Notes: generated by a model not told the origin, from the letters alone. A DNA stretch of 64,000 nt from Sphingobacterium sp. JB170 (GCF_900163865.1 NZ_FUKU01000026.1:516384-580383), one strand, 5' to 3'. Counted from the stretch's first letter, positions 53,928 to 63,213 are shown. Program-made: numbers and translations.

Positions 53928-55202
53928 TTAACCCGTTATGGGCCTTTCACCTTTAATGAGTTCGAAAATTGTTATTTCGGGCAAAATACCCACTCGTCCA
54001 GGGTAGCCTAGAAAGCCGTACCCAACATTGACGTATAGTTGTTGCGCTTTCTCTTGATATAGACCAGCCCATTCATTATATACGTACTTTGCAGGACTCC
54101 ATTGAAAATGTTCTCCACGCACGCCGAACTGCATGCCATGTGTATGTCCAGCGAACATCACATCGACATCTGTATCGAGCACTTGTGCGCGCCAATGCGA
54201 CGGATCATGGGATAGCAATAATTTAACTGGAGACTCTTCAGTCCCCCTAAGCGCTCGGTTCAGGTCTCCTTTTTTTGGAAATCTCCCCGTTCCCCAATTC
54301 TCGACTCCAACAATGGATATTTTCTGGCCATCAACAATCAGGTCACGATTTTCATCTAGCAGTAAGTCCCAGCCCATAGCTTTGTGCGTCTGTTTAACAT
54401 CCACTAAATTCTTACGCTTGGCTGACGAATCTTCACGTCCATAATAGTAATCGCCATAGTCGTGATTCCCCAACACCGAGTAAACGCCAAGATCGGCCTT
54501 TACTTTTGAAAAAATATCTTGGTAATCACGCATCTCAGAGGCTACGTTGTTTACTAAATCACCTGTAAAAAAGATTGTATCAGCCTTTTCATTCAAAAGC
54601 ATCTCCACGCCACCAAGAACCGCCTTTTTGTTGTAAAAAGAACCAGAATGCACATCGGATATCTGTCCAATACGCATCCCATGAAATGCCGCGGGCAGAT
54701 TCGGTAAATATAGCTTCTGCCGTCGCACTTTATAATCGTACCCTCCAGAGATCATTCCCCATGAAAGCGGAAATATCGGTAAAGAAGCGATAACTATTCC
54801 GGATTTTGTCAGAAATTCGGAACGCGTAATACCATTCTGTGATTTTTCTGGAAGAGGCTCACTTAATTCTTCGACGCGTTCGGATATTGTCTCGTTTCTG
54901 CGCGGTGAGAAAAGTCGCGTAACCCAAACCCCACCCCGTCGCAAATCATCCACTAATAATATAACGATGAACAAAAATTTACTGACCGCAGTCATGAAGA
55001 AAGCCACAAGGATTATCGAGCGGTACATCAACGGAATATTAAATTTAGCCGAAATGAATACCCCCAACAATAATCCGATTGAATACCCCCACCATAAAAT
55101 CGAAAACCATTTCTTTTTTACGACCTTAATTTTCGTTGCCCGTAAGGCAAAAAAGATGTAGATATCAAAAATAAGAAGTAGTATCGCATTAAAAATTAAC
55201 AT
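53928..55202 (-). CDS. Membrane-anchored calcineurin-like metallophosphoesterase
   Basis: A 424-residue protein with three hydrophobic segments in residues about 1-85, a linker, and a metallophosphoesterase domain from about 150. The metal-binding blocks are all there: IGQISDVHSGSFYNK, FFTGDLVNN, SVLGNHDYGDYYYG and VMFAGHTHGMQFG. The family includes phosphodiesterases and UDP-diacylglucosamine hydrolase-like proteins, but membrane-linked members of this type are not functionally settled. It is 10 bp downstream of hemH and probably in one unit with it. Confidence 0.88.
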   Translation of the reverse strand: MLIFNAILLLIFDIYIFFALRATKIKVVKKKWFSILWWGYSIGLLLGVFISAKFNIPLMYRSIILVAFFMTAVSKFLFIVILLVDDLRRGGVWVTRLFSPRRNETISERVEELSEPLPEKSQNGITRSEFLTKSGIVIASLPIFPLSWGMISGGYDYKVRRQKLYLPNLPAAFHGMRIGQISDVHSGSFYNKKAVLGGVEMLLNEKADTIFFTGDLVNNVASEMRDYQDIFSKVKADLGVYSVLGNHDYGDYYYGREDSSAKRKNLVDVKQTHKAMGWDLLLDENRDLIVDGQKISIVGVENWGTGRFPKKGDLNRALRGTEESPVKLLLSHDPSHWRAQVLDTDVDVMFAGHTHGMQFGVRGEHFQWSPAKYVYNEWAGLYQEKAQQLYVNVGYGFLGYPGRVGILPEITIFELIKGERPITG

Positions 55203-55212
55203 ATAAATATTT

Positions 55213-56238
55213 TTAGTCTAGTGCAAGTCTCCTCAGCACCTCAATCCACTCTGGATCATCGTTTAAACTCTCAACCATTGTCACTTGTTCCCCACCTGCA
55301 GCCTTGAACTCATCGGCATACTCCACTTGTATCTCATCGAGCGTTTCAATACAGTCCGACACAAAAGCGGGACTGAATACTAAAAGCTTCTTTACACCTT
55401 TTTGTGCGAGTTGATGGAGTGTATCGGACGTATAGGGTTGTATCCAGGGCGTTTTACCTAAGCGCGATTGAAAACACACACTGTATCGACTTTCAGAGAG
55501 CCCGAGCTTTTCTGCTATTGCACGGGTGGTGGCGTAGCATTGGGATAAGTAGCAAAAACTATTTTTCTCCACCTTACATCTGTCACATCCGGAATCGGGG
55601 CAGCGAAGTTGTCCACTCGGGTCAACCTTTCCCAATTGGCGTACCGGCAAACCGTGATAGCTAAACAGAATATGATCAAATTCTTCAAGCTTATTTTTCG
55701 AAGCGTGCCGCGCATAGATCCCACACATTTGCGGATCATCGCAATAATTACTCACGAATGAAAGCGTTGGAAAATATTGCCATTTTCGCATGATTTCCAT
55801 TACTTTATCAATAATGGATCCTGTTGTAGCCGAGGCATACTGCGGAAAAAGAGGTATGACGCGAATTGAATCGAGCATCATTTCTTCAAGGTTTTTAAGA
55901 GCAGATTCAATCGATGGATTTTGATAACGCATCGCTAATTCGATGTGATAATCATCTCCGAGCTCCTTCTGTAATAAATCTCGCTGTATTTCGCTGTAAT
56001 ATAACAACGGAGATCCGGTCTTCGCATCCCAGATCGTTTTATAAGTTGCCGCCGAGCGCGGCGCACGTTTTGGTACGATTAACCCTTTCACTAGTAAAGA
56101 TCGCCCCAAATAAGAAATATCCATAACTCGCGGGTCCATGAGGAACTCCGTCAAATACCTACGAACCTCGGGGGTAGTCGGGGCATTAGGAGTACCTAAT
56201 TGTACTAATAACACACCTTTCGTTGCACGCTTACTCAT
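55213..56238 (-). CDS. hemH: Ferrochelatase
   Basis: HemH inserts iron into protoporphyrin in haem synthesis. The 341-residue protein begins with LLVQLGTPNAPTTPEVRRYL and MDPRVMDI. The active-site His lies in LFSYHGLPVRQLG, and FQSRLGKTPWIQPYTSDTL and FSPAFVSDCIETLDEI complete the family pattern. A cluster of five Cys between residues of about 200 and 225 (RCPDSGCDRCKVEKNSFC, then LSQC) is a feature of related proteins and might bind metal. A TATTTTTG box lies only 5 bases before the ATG, with a TTG 17 bp upstream of it, so the mRNA could be leaderless. Confidence 0.95.
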   Translation of the reverse strand: MSKRATKGVLLVQLGTPNAPTTPEVRRYLTEFLMDPRVMDISYLGRSLLVKGLIVPKRAPRSAATYKTIWDAKTGSPLLYYSEIQRDLLQKELGDDYHIELAMRYQNPSIESALKNLEEMMLDSIRVIPLFPQYASATTGSIIDKVMEIMRKWQYFPTLSFVSNYCDDPQMCGIYARHASKNKLEEFDHILFSYHGLPVRQLGKVDPSGQLRCPDSGCDRCKVEKNSFCYLSQCYATTRAIAEKLGLSESRYSVCFQSRLGKTPWIQPYTSDTLHQLAQKGVKKLLVFSPAFVSDCIETLDEIQVEYADEFKAAGGEQVTMVESLNDDPEWIEVLRRLALD

Positions 56239-56243
56239 TAAAG

Positions 56244-56251
56244 CAAAAATA
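56244..56251 (-). promoter_or_regulatory. Possible -7 box of hemH
   Basis: TATTTTTG fits TAnnTTTG; a TTG at 56269-56271 is 17 bp upstream. The box ends 5 bases before the ATG, so the transcript would have almost no leader. Confidence 0.45.
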
Positions 56252-56306
56252 GTTATAATTTATGCGACCAAGGTCCAAGTTATAGAAAATGAGAATATCA
56301 TGACGC

Positions 56307-57155
56307 TTAAAACAGCTCTAAAGCCTGTTTGACATCTTTCATCAACCACATTGGCGTAGAGGTCGCGCCACAGATACCAATGGAATCGCCATCATTAAAC
56401 ATCGTTGGGTCAAGCTCCTGAGGACCGGAGATGAAAAAACTATTTTCGTTCGCCAATTTACATACGTCGAATAGCACCTTCCCATTTGATGACTTTTTAC
56501 CAGAAACAAACACAACCTTATCATAACCGCGGGCGAAATCACCTAAGTCTTCATACCGATTCGATACTTGGCGGCAAATCGTGTCATTGGCCTTTACGTC
56601 GTAACCACGGTTTAATAGTTCCTCTTTGATCGCATAAAATTTATCGACACTTTTTGTAGTCTGACTATATAAAGTAAACGAATCCGGTAGATCCACCTCG
56701 TCAAGTTCAGCAATATCTTGAAACACTAAAGCCTCGTTATTGGTCTGCCCTTGTAAGCCAACAACTTCGGCATGTCCATGCTTACCAAAAATTAAGATTT
56801 TTTCGTGGGAATCAAAAGATGTCTTTATTCGATTTTGTAGCTTCAGAACTACCGGGCAGGAGGCATCGATGAGTGTTATATCATTTTCTAACGCCGTTCG
56901 ATAGGTTTCTGGCGCTTCGCCATGTGCACGAATTAGCACCTTTTCGTTCTTTAGATCTTTAAGATTTTCGTGCTCGATGATTCGCAGCCCTTTGTTTTTC
57001 AAACGAGCAACCTCCTCATCATTATGTACTATATCACCTAGGCAGTACAGGTATCCGTCTTCCTCTAGGATTTCTTCCGCCATATCAATTGCGTATACTA
57101 CCCCAAAACAAAAGCCCGAATCCTTATCTATCGTTACTTGAAGATCTTTAGCCAT
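56307..57155 (-). CDS. ispH: 4-hydroxy-3-methylbut-2-enyl diphosphate reductase
   Basis: IspH (LytB) is the iron-sulfur enzyme that makes IPP and DMAPP in the last step of the MEP isoprenoid pathway. The 282-residue protein has the three cluster cysteines in SGFCFGVVYAID (Cys16), LIDASCPVVLKLQ and IGICGATSTPMWLM. The His residues in VHNDEEVARL and KVLIRAHGEAPETY also match. It lies 68 bp upstream of hemH on the same strand and is divergent from ndk. A TAACTTTG box 4 bases before the ATG suggests a nearly leaderless mRNA. Confidence 0.96.
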   Translation of the reverse strand: MAKDLQVTIDKDSGFCFGVVYAIDMAEEILEEDGYLYCLGDIVHNDEEVARLKNKGLRIIEHENLKDLKNEKVLIRAHGEAPETYRTALENDITLIDASCPVVLKLQNRIKTSFDSHEKILIFGKHGHAEVVGLQGQTNNEALVFQDIAELDEVDLPDSFTLYSQTTKSVDKFYAIKEELLNRGYDVKANDTICRQVSNRYEDLGDFARGYDKVVFVSGKKSSNGKVLFDVCKLANENSFFISGPQELDPTMFNDGDSIGICGATSTPMWLMKDVKQALELF

Positions 57156-57159
57156 AACA

Positions 57160-57167
57160 CAAAGTTA
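57160..57167 (-). promoter_or_regulatory. Possible -7 box of ispH
   Basis: TAACTTTG fits TAnnTTTG and ends 4 bases before the ATG at 57155. No TTG at the usual -33 distance is seen. Confidence 0.4.
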
Positions 57168-57233
57168 CGCATTCAAGGGTAATTTATCATGAAAATGGAG
57201 ACAACTTTAATCATCTACTAAAAATGATTTTAT

Positions 57234-57241
57234 TAACTTTG
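57234..57241 (+). promoter_or_regulatory. Possible -7 box of ndk
   Basis: TAACTTTG fits TAnnTTTG and lies 17 bases before the ndk ATG, a normal short leader. No clear -33 TTG is seen. Confidence 0.45.
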
Positions 57242-57258
57242 CACAAACAATTAAAACG

Positions 57259-57678
57259 ATGGCTACAAACAGAACTTTTACAATGGTTAAGCCCGATGCC
57301 GTAGCAAATGGCCATATCGGTGCTATTTTAAATGACATTAACGCTGGTGGATTCAAAATTATCGCAATGAAATATATCCAGCTTTCAAAGGAAACTGCTG
57401 GCGCATTTTATGCCGTACACAAGGAAAGACCTTTCTATAATGATTTAGTTAGCTTCATGTCCTCTGGCCCAATTGTCGCTGCCATCTTAGAAAAAGATAA
57501 TGCTGTTGAAGACTTCCGCACATTAATCGGCGCTACAGACCCAAGTAAAGCTGAACCGGGAACGATCCGAAATAAATATGCAAACTCAATCGAAGCCAAT
57601 GCTGTTCATGGATCTGATTCTGATGACAATGCAGAAATTGAGGGTAATTTCTACTTTTCACAATTCGAACGATTCTAA
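57259..57678 (+). CDS. ndk: Nucleoside diphosphate kinase
   Basis: Ndk moves phosphate between nucleoside di- and triphosphates. The 139-residue protein matches the family from end to end: [19 protein letters not shown] at the start and [20 protein letters not shown] in the middle. The phospho-accepting His117 lies in [15 protein letters not shown]. It is a single-gene unit with its own promoter box and a strong terminator. Confidence 0.98.
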   Translation: MATNRTFTMVKPDAVANGHIGAILNDINAGGFKIIAMKYIQLSKETAGAFYAVHKERPFYNDLVSFMSSGPIVAAILEKDNAVEDFRTLIGATDPSKAEPGTIRNKYANSIEANAVHGSDSDDNAEIEGNFYFSQFERF

Positions 57679-57694
57679 TCGGCCACATAAATTA

Positions 57695-57740
57695 AACACA
57701 AAGGAGGCGTTTTTTGAAAACGGCCTCCTTTGTGTTTTTT
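57695..57740. terminator. Bidirectional terminator between ndk and ybeY
   Basis: A 13-bp stem (ACACAAAGGAGGC/GCCTCCTTTGTGT) is followed by TTTTTT on the plus strand. It lies between two convergent genes and touches the end of ybeY. Confidence 0.9.
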
Positions 57741-58173
57741 AGAATGTTCTTTTTAATAAATATTCATTCTCTTTCTGCGTCATAAGCTCCTTATCTTCTT
57801 TGTTTTTATCATAATACCCACATAAGTGAAGAACTCCGTGTATGATAACACGATGTAGCTCGTCCTTTTGCGACACGTTGAATTTTTGGGCATTCTCGAT
57901 CACCCTTTCAACAGAAATAAAGATATCACCTTCGATAATATCTTCCTCTTCCGAGGAATCAAAAGTAACGATATCCGTATACGTGTCGTGGTCGAGATAC
58001 TCTTGATTAATACTCAAAAGATACTCATCAGAACAGAGTATAAAACTAAGTTCCCCAACACGTCGAAACCCCTCCGCCTTAATGGTATCGAAAATCCATT
58101 GACGAATCTTTTGCTTGTCTTTTATAGTATAGGAAATCTCTTCATTGAAAAAAACAATATCTCTTAACGCCAT
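57739..58173 (-). CDS. ybeY: Endoribonuclease YbeY (rRNA maturation)
   Basis: YbeY is a zinc endoribonuclease used in 16S rRNA maturation and ribosome quality control. Its 144 residues show the family pattern LSINQEYLDHDTYTDIVTF and the metal-binding VIIHGVLHLCGYYDKNKED. The usual third His of HxxxHxxGxxH is not obvious here; the position reads Asp/Lys (YYDKNKED), as in some Bacteroidota members. It is 4 bp downstream of ruvX, in one unit. Confidence 0.93.
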   Translation of the reverse strand: MALRDIVFFNEEISYTIKDKQKIRQWIFDTIKAEGFRRVGELSFILCSDEYLLSINQEYLDHDTYTDIVTFDSSEEEDIIEGDIFISVERVIENAQKFNVSQKDELHRVIIHGVLHLCGYYDKNKEDKELMTQKENEYLLKRTF

Positions 58174-58177
58174 TTTA

Positions 58178-58591
58178 TTATTGTATTCTAGTTTCTAAAT
58201 AGGTTTGCAAAATGATAGTCGCTGAAACAGTGTCAATAAGTCCCTTTTGTTGACGCTTACCTTTTTTCATCCCGCTTTGTGCAATTACATTGGACGCCAT
58301 TTTTGAAGTAAAGCGCTCGTCAATTTCAACGACATTGATAGCTGGATGAGTCCTTTTTAATCGACGAACAAACCCCACCACATACTGCGCCGACTCCGAT
58401 GCCGTACCATCCATTTGCAAGGGCTTCCCCACCACAAACGTTTCAACGTCTTCCTGCTCCAAATAGGTCATCAAAAAATCCCAAATTTTTTCAGGATGAA
58501 CCGTTGTCAACGAAGTAGCAATAATTTGCATCGGGTCTGTGACCGCAATTCCAATACGCTTGGTGCCATAATCAAAAGCCATTATCCGCAT
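58178..58591 (-). CDS. ruvX: Putative Holliday junction resolvase RuvX/YqgF
   Basis: A 137-residue RNase H-fold nuclease, also linked to 16S rRNA 5' processing. I start it at the ATG at 58591, which puts MRIMAFDYGTKRIGIAVTDP at the N-terminus as in the family; the frame is open to 58609. Further blocks are FVVGKPLQMDGTASESA, VVEIDERFTSKMA and LIDTVSATIIL, which carry the acidic residues. It is first in a ruvX-ybeY unit with a TACTTTTG box 15 bases upstream. Confidence 0.94.
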   Translation of the reverse strand: MRIMAFDYGTKRIGIAVTDPMQIIATSLTTVHPEKIWDFLMTYLEQEDVETFVVGKPLQMDGTASESAQYVVGFVRRLKRTHPAINVVEIDERFTSKMASNVIAQSGMKKGKRQQKGLIDTVSATIILQTYLETRIQ

Positions 58592-58606
58592 AAAACAATT
58601 TTTATA

Positions 58607-58614
58607 CAAAAGTA
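58607..58614 (-). promoter_or_regulatory. Possible -7 box of ruvX
   Basis: TACTTTTG fits TAnnTTTG and lies 15 bases before the ruvX ATG. It is back-to-back with the promoter of the deformylase fusion. Confidence 0.4.
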
Positions 58615-58662
58615 CAATTCATTTAGGATGTTCTACGAAACCCCGCTGAAATAAAAAATCTA

Positions 58663-58670
58663 TATCTTTG
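58663..58670 (+). promoter_or_regulatory. Possible -7 box of the deformylase fusion gene
   Basis: TATCTTTG fits TAnnTTTG and lies 19 bases before the ATG at 58690. No clear -33 TTG is seen. Confidence 0.4.
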
Positions 58671-58689
58671 CTATACTAATTTAATATGC

Positions 58690-59925
58690 ATGAAATACGC
58701 ATCTATTATTTTGACGCTACTGCTCGCTGCTGTACAAACTGGCTTTGCGCAAGATGACCATAATGAAATAGAAGTATTCCGAGAAAATCAACGTCGTTCG
58801 CTAGAAAAAAGCGCGGGCGGTCCAATTGCAACGGAAAATATCCGATTTGTAAATTATTTCTCATTCGATCCAGAGTTCGATGTTGAAGCAACGGTCGAAT
58901 TTCTATACGAGGAACCAACTATTCGTTTGCCGACTTCTGATGGAACCAGTAAAGTGTTTAAACGATTTGCATTGTTACATTTTAGTCTTCAGGGAAATGA
59001 TTTAAGCCTGCCGGTATACGAAAATGCGAGTCTTTTCCAAACGAAGATGCAAGCTAATTACCTATTTTTCCCGATTATGGATCTTACCACCGGTGACAGC
59101 ACTTACGAGAGCGGGCGTTATATTGATTTAAAACGTCAAGATATTAAGAATGGAAAAGTGCGTATTGACTTCAACAAAGCGTATAACCCTTATTGTGCAT
59201 ATAGCAATGGTTATCGTTGCCCCCAACCACCCAAAGAAAATTTCATTAACATTGCCATTCCTGTAGGCGAAAAGAAATATACAGGCCCAAAAAACCATCG
59301 AGAAGAAAAACCCATTATGGCTAAAGATTTTACTGCTAGAGAAAAAAAAATCATACTATCTGGTGAACCTGATGAAAAAATGTACGTGTTACAAACGACA
59401 TTAGAAAAAGATTCTATCATTTTACGGACCCAATCGGATGACATCAAATTTGATAGCCCACTCCTTGAACATCTGACCAAAAGGATGTACGCAACAGTCA
59501 CCGACCCCGAACATCCGGGCGTAGGAATTGCGGCTCCACAGGTTGGCATTAATAAAAACATTATATGTGTGCAGCGTTTTGACAAAAACGAAAACGACTT
59601 TAATTATTACATCAATCCTAAAATCGTATGGCGTTCCGCTTTGATGCGTAAGGGAGTAGAAGGTTGCCTTTCAATTCCTGATATGCGAGAGGACGTTTTA
59701 AGAAACTACGCAATCATTTTACAATATGTAGACCATCAGTCAGGAAATAAAGTAGAAGAAATTATCGAGGGGTATTCCGCAGTCATTTTTCAACACGAGG
59801 TGGACCATCTATATGGTATTCTATTTCCTGACCGCCTAGAAGAACAACAACGGGCCGAAGATGCGACCGTCGAATTAAATGAACAAATAGAATTTTGGAT
59901 TAAAAAAAATACAATTTTACCATAA
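58690..59925 (+). CDS. Exported DUF1684-like domain fused to a peptide deformylase
   Basis: A single 411-residue frame with a clear signal peptide (MKYASIILTLLLAAVQTGFA, then Q). Residues about 25-205 match DUF1684, with the hallmark YNPYCAYSNGYRCPQPPKEN and INIAIPVGEKKY. Residues about 225-411 are a complete peptide deformylase: motif 1 GVGIAAPQVG from 277, motif 2 EGCLSIPD from 324 (metal Cys326) and motif 3 QHEVDHLYG with His369, Glu370 and His373. All catalytic and metal residues are kept, so it should be active. Deformylase normally works on new proteins in the cytoplasm; this one appears to be exported or membrane-linked. It sits next to ruvX, where a plain def gene is often found in the phylum. 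Confidence 0.85.
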   Translation: MKYASIILTLLLAAVQTGFAQDDHNEIEVFRENQRRSLEKSAGGPIATENIRFVNYFSFDPEFDVEATVEFLYEEPTIRLPTSDGTSKVFKRFALLHFSLQGNDLSLPVYENASLFQTKMQANYLFFPIMDLTTGDSTYESGRYIDLKRQDIKNGKVRIDFNKAYNPYCAYSNGYRCPQPPKENFINIAIPVGEKKYTGPKNHREEKPIMAKDFTAREKKIILSGEPDEKMYVLQTTLEKDSIILRTQSDDIKFDSPLLEHLTKRMYATVTDPEHPGVGIAAPQVGINKNIICVQRFDKNENDFNYYINPKIVWRSALMRKGVEGCLSIPDMREDVLRNYAIILQYVDHQSGNKVEEIIEGYSAVIFQHEVDHLYGILFPDRLEEQQRAEDATVELNEQIEFWIKKNTILP

Positions 59926-59936
59926 TACGAAAATTG

Positions 59937-59972
59937 AAAAGTCCATCAATGGTAAAAATATGATGGACTTTT
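59937..59972. terminator. Bidirectional terminator between deformylase fusion and glutaminyl cyclase
   Basis: AAAAGTCCATCA pairs with TGATGGACTTTT, giving T runs on both strands. It separates two convergent genes. Confidence 0.85.
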
Positions 59973-59994
59973 GAACCAATAGAAAAACAGGCTT

Positions 59995-61053
59995 TTACCG
60001 CGCAACGACCTTGATTTCGTAGAGTTTATCCCACTGCTTACCTGTAACATATAGATTTTTTGTTGCTGAGTTAAAAGCAATTCCATTTAACTCTTTATCT
60101 GTTTGACTTGGTGCACTGTGCAACCCTACTAAATTGATTTGTCCCTCGACAACACCACTTTGCGGATCGATTATGGCAATTACATCTTTGCCGTAAATAT
60201 TTGCATAAACTTTACCTTCTATAAACTCAAGTTCATTGATTGCATCTACTGGACCATGGCTATCGTATACCGTTATTGCATGTGCTTCTTGAAACGTCTT
60301 TGGGTTCAAAAAGGTCAACTTGTTGGATCCGTCTGATTTAATCAGAAATTCTCCCGCGTTACAGATACCCCAACCTTCATTACTGTTTTGATAACTAAAA
60401 GCTCCGACCTGCTCAAAATTGGACTTATTCAATAAAAGCCCCTCTTTATTAAGCCACATCAAAAACACAATCTTATCTTCCACAATAGTAATCCCCTCTC
60501 CAAAATAATCCTGACCATTGTCGCTTTTACCTACAAACTCCTTTTTTTGAAGTATTTCCCCTGACTTTACATCAACTTTACGTATCGATGAAATTAACTC
60601 ATTACCCGCGCCAGTAGATTCATAGAGTATCCCATCATGATACTCTAGACCTTGGGTAAATGCTTTAGTATCGTGTGGATATGAAGCTACCTTTTCAAAA
60701 GTATATTGTTTAGGTGTCTCTGGCAGCACGGTCACATTACTATATGCCGTAGATTCCTTACCACTTACGTATACTTTCGCTACTAAGTTACGTGTACCTA
60801 TACCTATATTTTGAGTATCTAAAACGACGGTCGAAGTATCCTGTTTTCGTCCTATCACCTCCCCATCTACTGAATAGATCACCGAATCTAGGGTTGTGTC
60901 GGGAAACTGCATTTTTAACGAAATCTTCTCGCCGTAAACAATAGTCTGGCCAGACTGCGGCGTTACAAACTCAAACTTTTCCTTTTGTGACTTACAGCCA
61001 ACCACGAAAACTACGGATAAGGCAACAACGCCCAATATATTATAAAATTTCAT
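59995..61053 (-). CDS. Glutaminyl-peptide cyclotransferase (glutamine cyclotransferase family) lipoprotein
   Basis: A 352-residue lipoprotein: the ATG at 61053 gives MKFYNILGVVALSVVFVVGC with the lipid Cys at residue 20. The frame is open to 61086, but that start would spoil the signal. Residues about 30-120 are a beta-sandwich (FEFVTPQSGQTIVYGEKISL). Residues about 125-352 are the five-bladed propeller glutamine cyclotransferase domain, with FTQGLEYHDGILYESTGAG, DYFGEGITIVEDKIVFLMWL and ELNGIAFNSATKNLYVTGKQ. The enzyme forms N-terminal pyroglutamate on exported proteins. Confidence 0.9.
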   Translation of the reverse strand: MKFYNILGVVALSVVFVVGCKSQKEKFEFVTPQSGQTIVYGEKISLKMQFPDTTLDSVIYSVDGEVIGRKQDTSTVVLDTQNIGIGTRNLVAKVYVSGKESTAYSNVTVLPETPKQYTFEKVASYPHDTKAFTQGLEYHDGILYESTGAGNELISSIRKVDVKSGEILQKKEFVGKSDNGQDYFGEGITIVEDKIVFLMWLNKEGLLLNKSNFEQVGAFSYQNSNEGWGICNAGEFLIKSDGSNKLTFLNPKTFQEAHAITVYDSHGPVDAINELEFIEGKVYANIYGKDVIAIIDPQSGVVEGQINLVGLHSAPSQTDKELNGIAFNSATKNLYVTGKQWDKLYEIKVVAR

Positions 61054-61206
61054 TTGTATATAATTTCGAACTCTATGGACAATCACTCCTTTATGATTCG
61101 CCCATTATTATTGTTCAGCAAAGCAATTTAAGGAAATATTTTCAGAGAAAAAGGTTAAAATAAGTTAGTTTTCCCATTAGGCTTCTATCGCCAAGTAGTT
61201 GTTCCG

Positions 61207-63213
61207 CTATCTTATAACTATATTTCCTAAAAAATTAGCCAAAATCTTTTCTGCCTCTTTCAATTTTTGATATTTCGAGAGTAAAATCTCTAAATCATCA
61301 GCTTTAGTCTCGATCTTAAGCTCCTCTCGAATTCTATGTATCTCTCGCTCCACCTTTCTCTTCTTTATTCGATAGATAGCCTGGATACTGAGTTCTTGCA
61401 GATGTTCCCGTTCCTCACGCACATAGATTTTACGCTTGTCGTCGTTCCAATTCGGACTCAACTGATAAGGACTAGTTACGCAGTTGATGGCTATATCCTG
61501 GACATCCTTGTCTTGATGAGAAAAGAAAAATTTAGCTTCAGGAATTTCATATTCCTCTGCCCTTTTTTTAAATACATCGATGATAAAGGCGCTTGGTCGA
61601 TCTTCAAAAGTAACGTCTTCCAGGGCGTTTAGTATATATGGAGCCACTGGAACATCACCCTCTCCCTCCCACGTTGCAAGTTCGGCACCATAAATTAATA
61701 AAATACGGACAATTTCTCGCTCTTGTAGTATCTCCGGCGTAATTACCTTGCTAGGTTCAACCCCGGGCGCCCCTAGTTCTGCTCGCTCACGATCGGTCAA
61801 AAAGAAATCCGCAGGCGGCATTTCGCTAGAGCCGACACCAGCAGGAAAATTAATGTGTGAATTTGTTCGTTCTACTTGTTGAGCACTTTTCTTATCATTC
61901 GCTTTATTACGCTGAATACGCATTTTATTCAGTTCGGTAAGTAGCACCCGCTCTTCGATATCCAATAACGTTGAACATTGTTTTATAAAAACAGCAACTT
62001 TTATCTCATCTGGAATCAACGATATACTTTGCACCACTTCACGAATAACTTCGGCTCGTTTGATCGGGTCTCCACCAGTATCTTTTAGCAGTATATTCGT
62101 CTTATAAAAGATAAAATCTTCTTGATTGGAATCAACATAGCTTTTAAATTCTGACGAGCCATATTTCTGTACATAAGAATCCGGGTCATTCCCATCGGGG
62201 AACAAGAGTACTTTAACATTCAGCCCTTCCTCAAGAAGCATGTCTGTCCCCCTTAAAGATGCTTTGATTCCGGCCGCATCCCCATCATAAAGGATCACCA
62301 CATTCTTTGTAAACCTGGAAATAAGATGAATCTGGCCTGAAGTGAGTGAAGTACCCGAGGAAGAAACGACATTCTCAACACCTGCTTGATGCACCGAAAT
62401 AACATCGGCATACCCTTCAACCAAATAGCAAATGTCATTATCTATGATCGCTTTCTTAGCGAAATTCAATCCATATAAAACATCGGACTTATGATAAATA
62501 TCACTCTCTGGCGAGTTAACGTACTTAGGAACAGACTTCTCTGTTTTCAAAGTACGCCCACCAAATCCAATAACACGGCCCGTAAGATTATGAATAGGAA
62601 AGATTACCCGACCACGAAAACGGTCATAAACGTTTCCATCATCCCGTTGAATTGACAAGCCAATATTCGTCAAATAATCCTTATGGAAACCTTCCGCAAC
62701 AGCCGCGTCCGACAATGCCGTCCATTGGTCAGGCGAATATCCAAGCTCAAACTTTTTGATAATGTCTTCACGATACCCCCGTTCCTTGAAATACGATAAA
62801 CCGATCGTTTGGCCCGATACTGATGTCCATAGTTGGTCTTTAAAATACTTCCCGGCCCACTTACTCAGTACATATAAACTTTCGCGTTTATCTTGTGCGG
62901 CCAATTGTGCGGGCGAGCGTTTTACCTCCTCAATGGGTACAGCGTATTTATCGGCTAGGTATCGAATTGCTTCTGGGTAGGAATATTTCTCAAGTTCCAT
63001 AACAAACTTTAGCGAATCGCCCCCCACCCCACACCCAAAGCACTTATATATACCTTTGGCAACAGAAACGTGAAAAGACGGTGTCTTTTCATTATGAAAT
63101 GGACAATTCCCGATCAACGAGGTGCCGCGCTTTTTCAAATCAACGAAATCGCCGACCACTTCCTCTATTCGTGCTACCTCTAAAACCTTTTCAATGGTCT
63201 CCTTGGCTATCAT
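61207..63213 (-). CDS. dnaG: DNA primase
   Basis: DnaG makes RNA primers at the replication fork. The 668-residue protein has the CHC2 zinc finger (Cys37, His40, Cys58, Cys61 in CPFHNEKTPSFH and KCFGCGVGGD), the core RNA polymerase domain and the TOPRIM motifs LVEGYADVISVHQ and VVILYDGDAAGIKA. The C-terminal about 200 residues are the DnaB-binding region and are poorly conserved, as usual. It is on the same strand as the NeuD-like gene, with a 92-bp gap. Confidence 0.97.
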   Translation of the reverse strand: MIAKETIEKVLEVARIEEVVGDFVDLKKRGTSLIGNCPFHNEKTPSFHVSVAKGIYKCFGCGVGGDSLKFVMELEKYSYPEAIRYLADKYAVPIEEVKRSPAQLAAQDKRESLYVLSKWAGKYFKDQLWTSVSGQTIGLSYFKERGYREDIIKKFELGYSPDQWTALSDAAVAEGFHKDYLTNIGLSIQRDDGNVYDRFRGRVIFPIHNLTGRVIGFGGRTLKTEKSVPKYVNSPESDIYHKSDVLYGLNFAKKAIIDNDICYLVEGYADVISVHQAGVENVVSSSGTSLTSGQIHLISRFTKNVVILYDGDAAGIKASLRGTDMLLEEGLNVKVLLFPDGNDPDSYVQKYGSSEFKSYVDSNQEDFIFYKTNILLKDTGGDPIKRAEVIREVVQSISLIPDEIKVAVFIKQCSTLLDIEERVLLTELNKMRIQRNKANDKKSAQQVERTNSHINFPAGVGSSEMPPADFFLTDRERAELGAPGVEPSKVITPEILQEREIVRILLIYGAELATWEGEGDVPVAPYILNALEDVTFEDRPSAFIIDVFKKRAEEYEIPEAKFFFSHQDKDVQDIAINCVTSPYQLSPNWNDDKRKIYVREEREHLQELSIQAIYRIKKRKVEREIHRIREELKIETKADDLEILLSKYQKLKEAEKILANFLGNIVIR

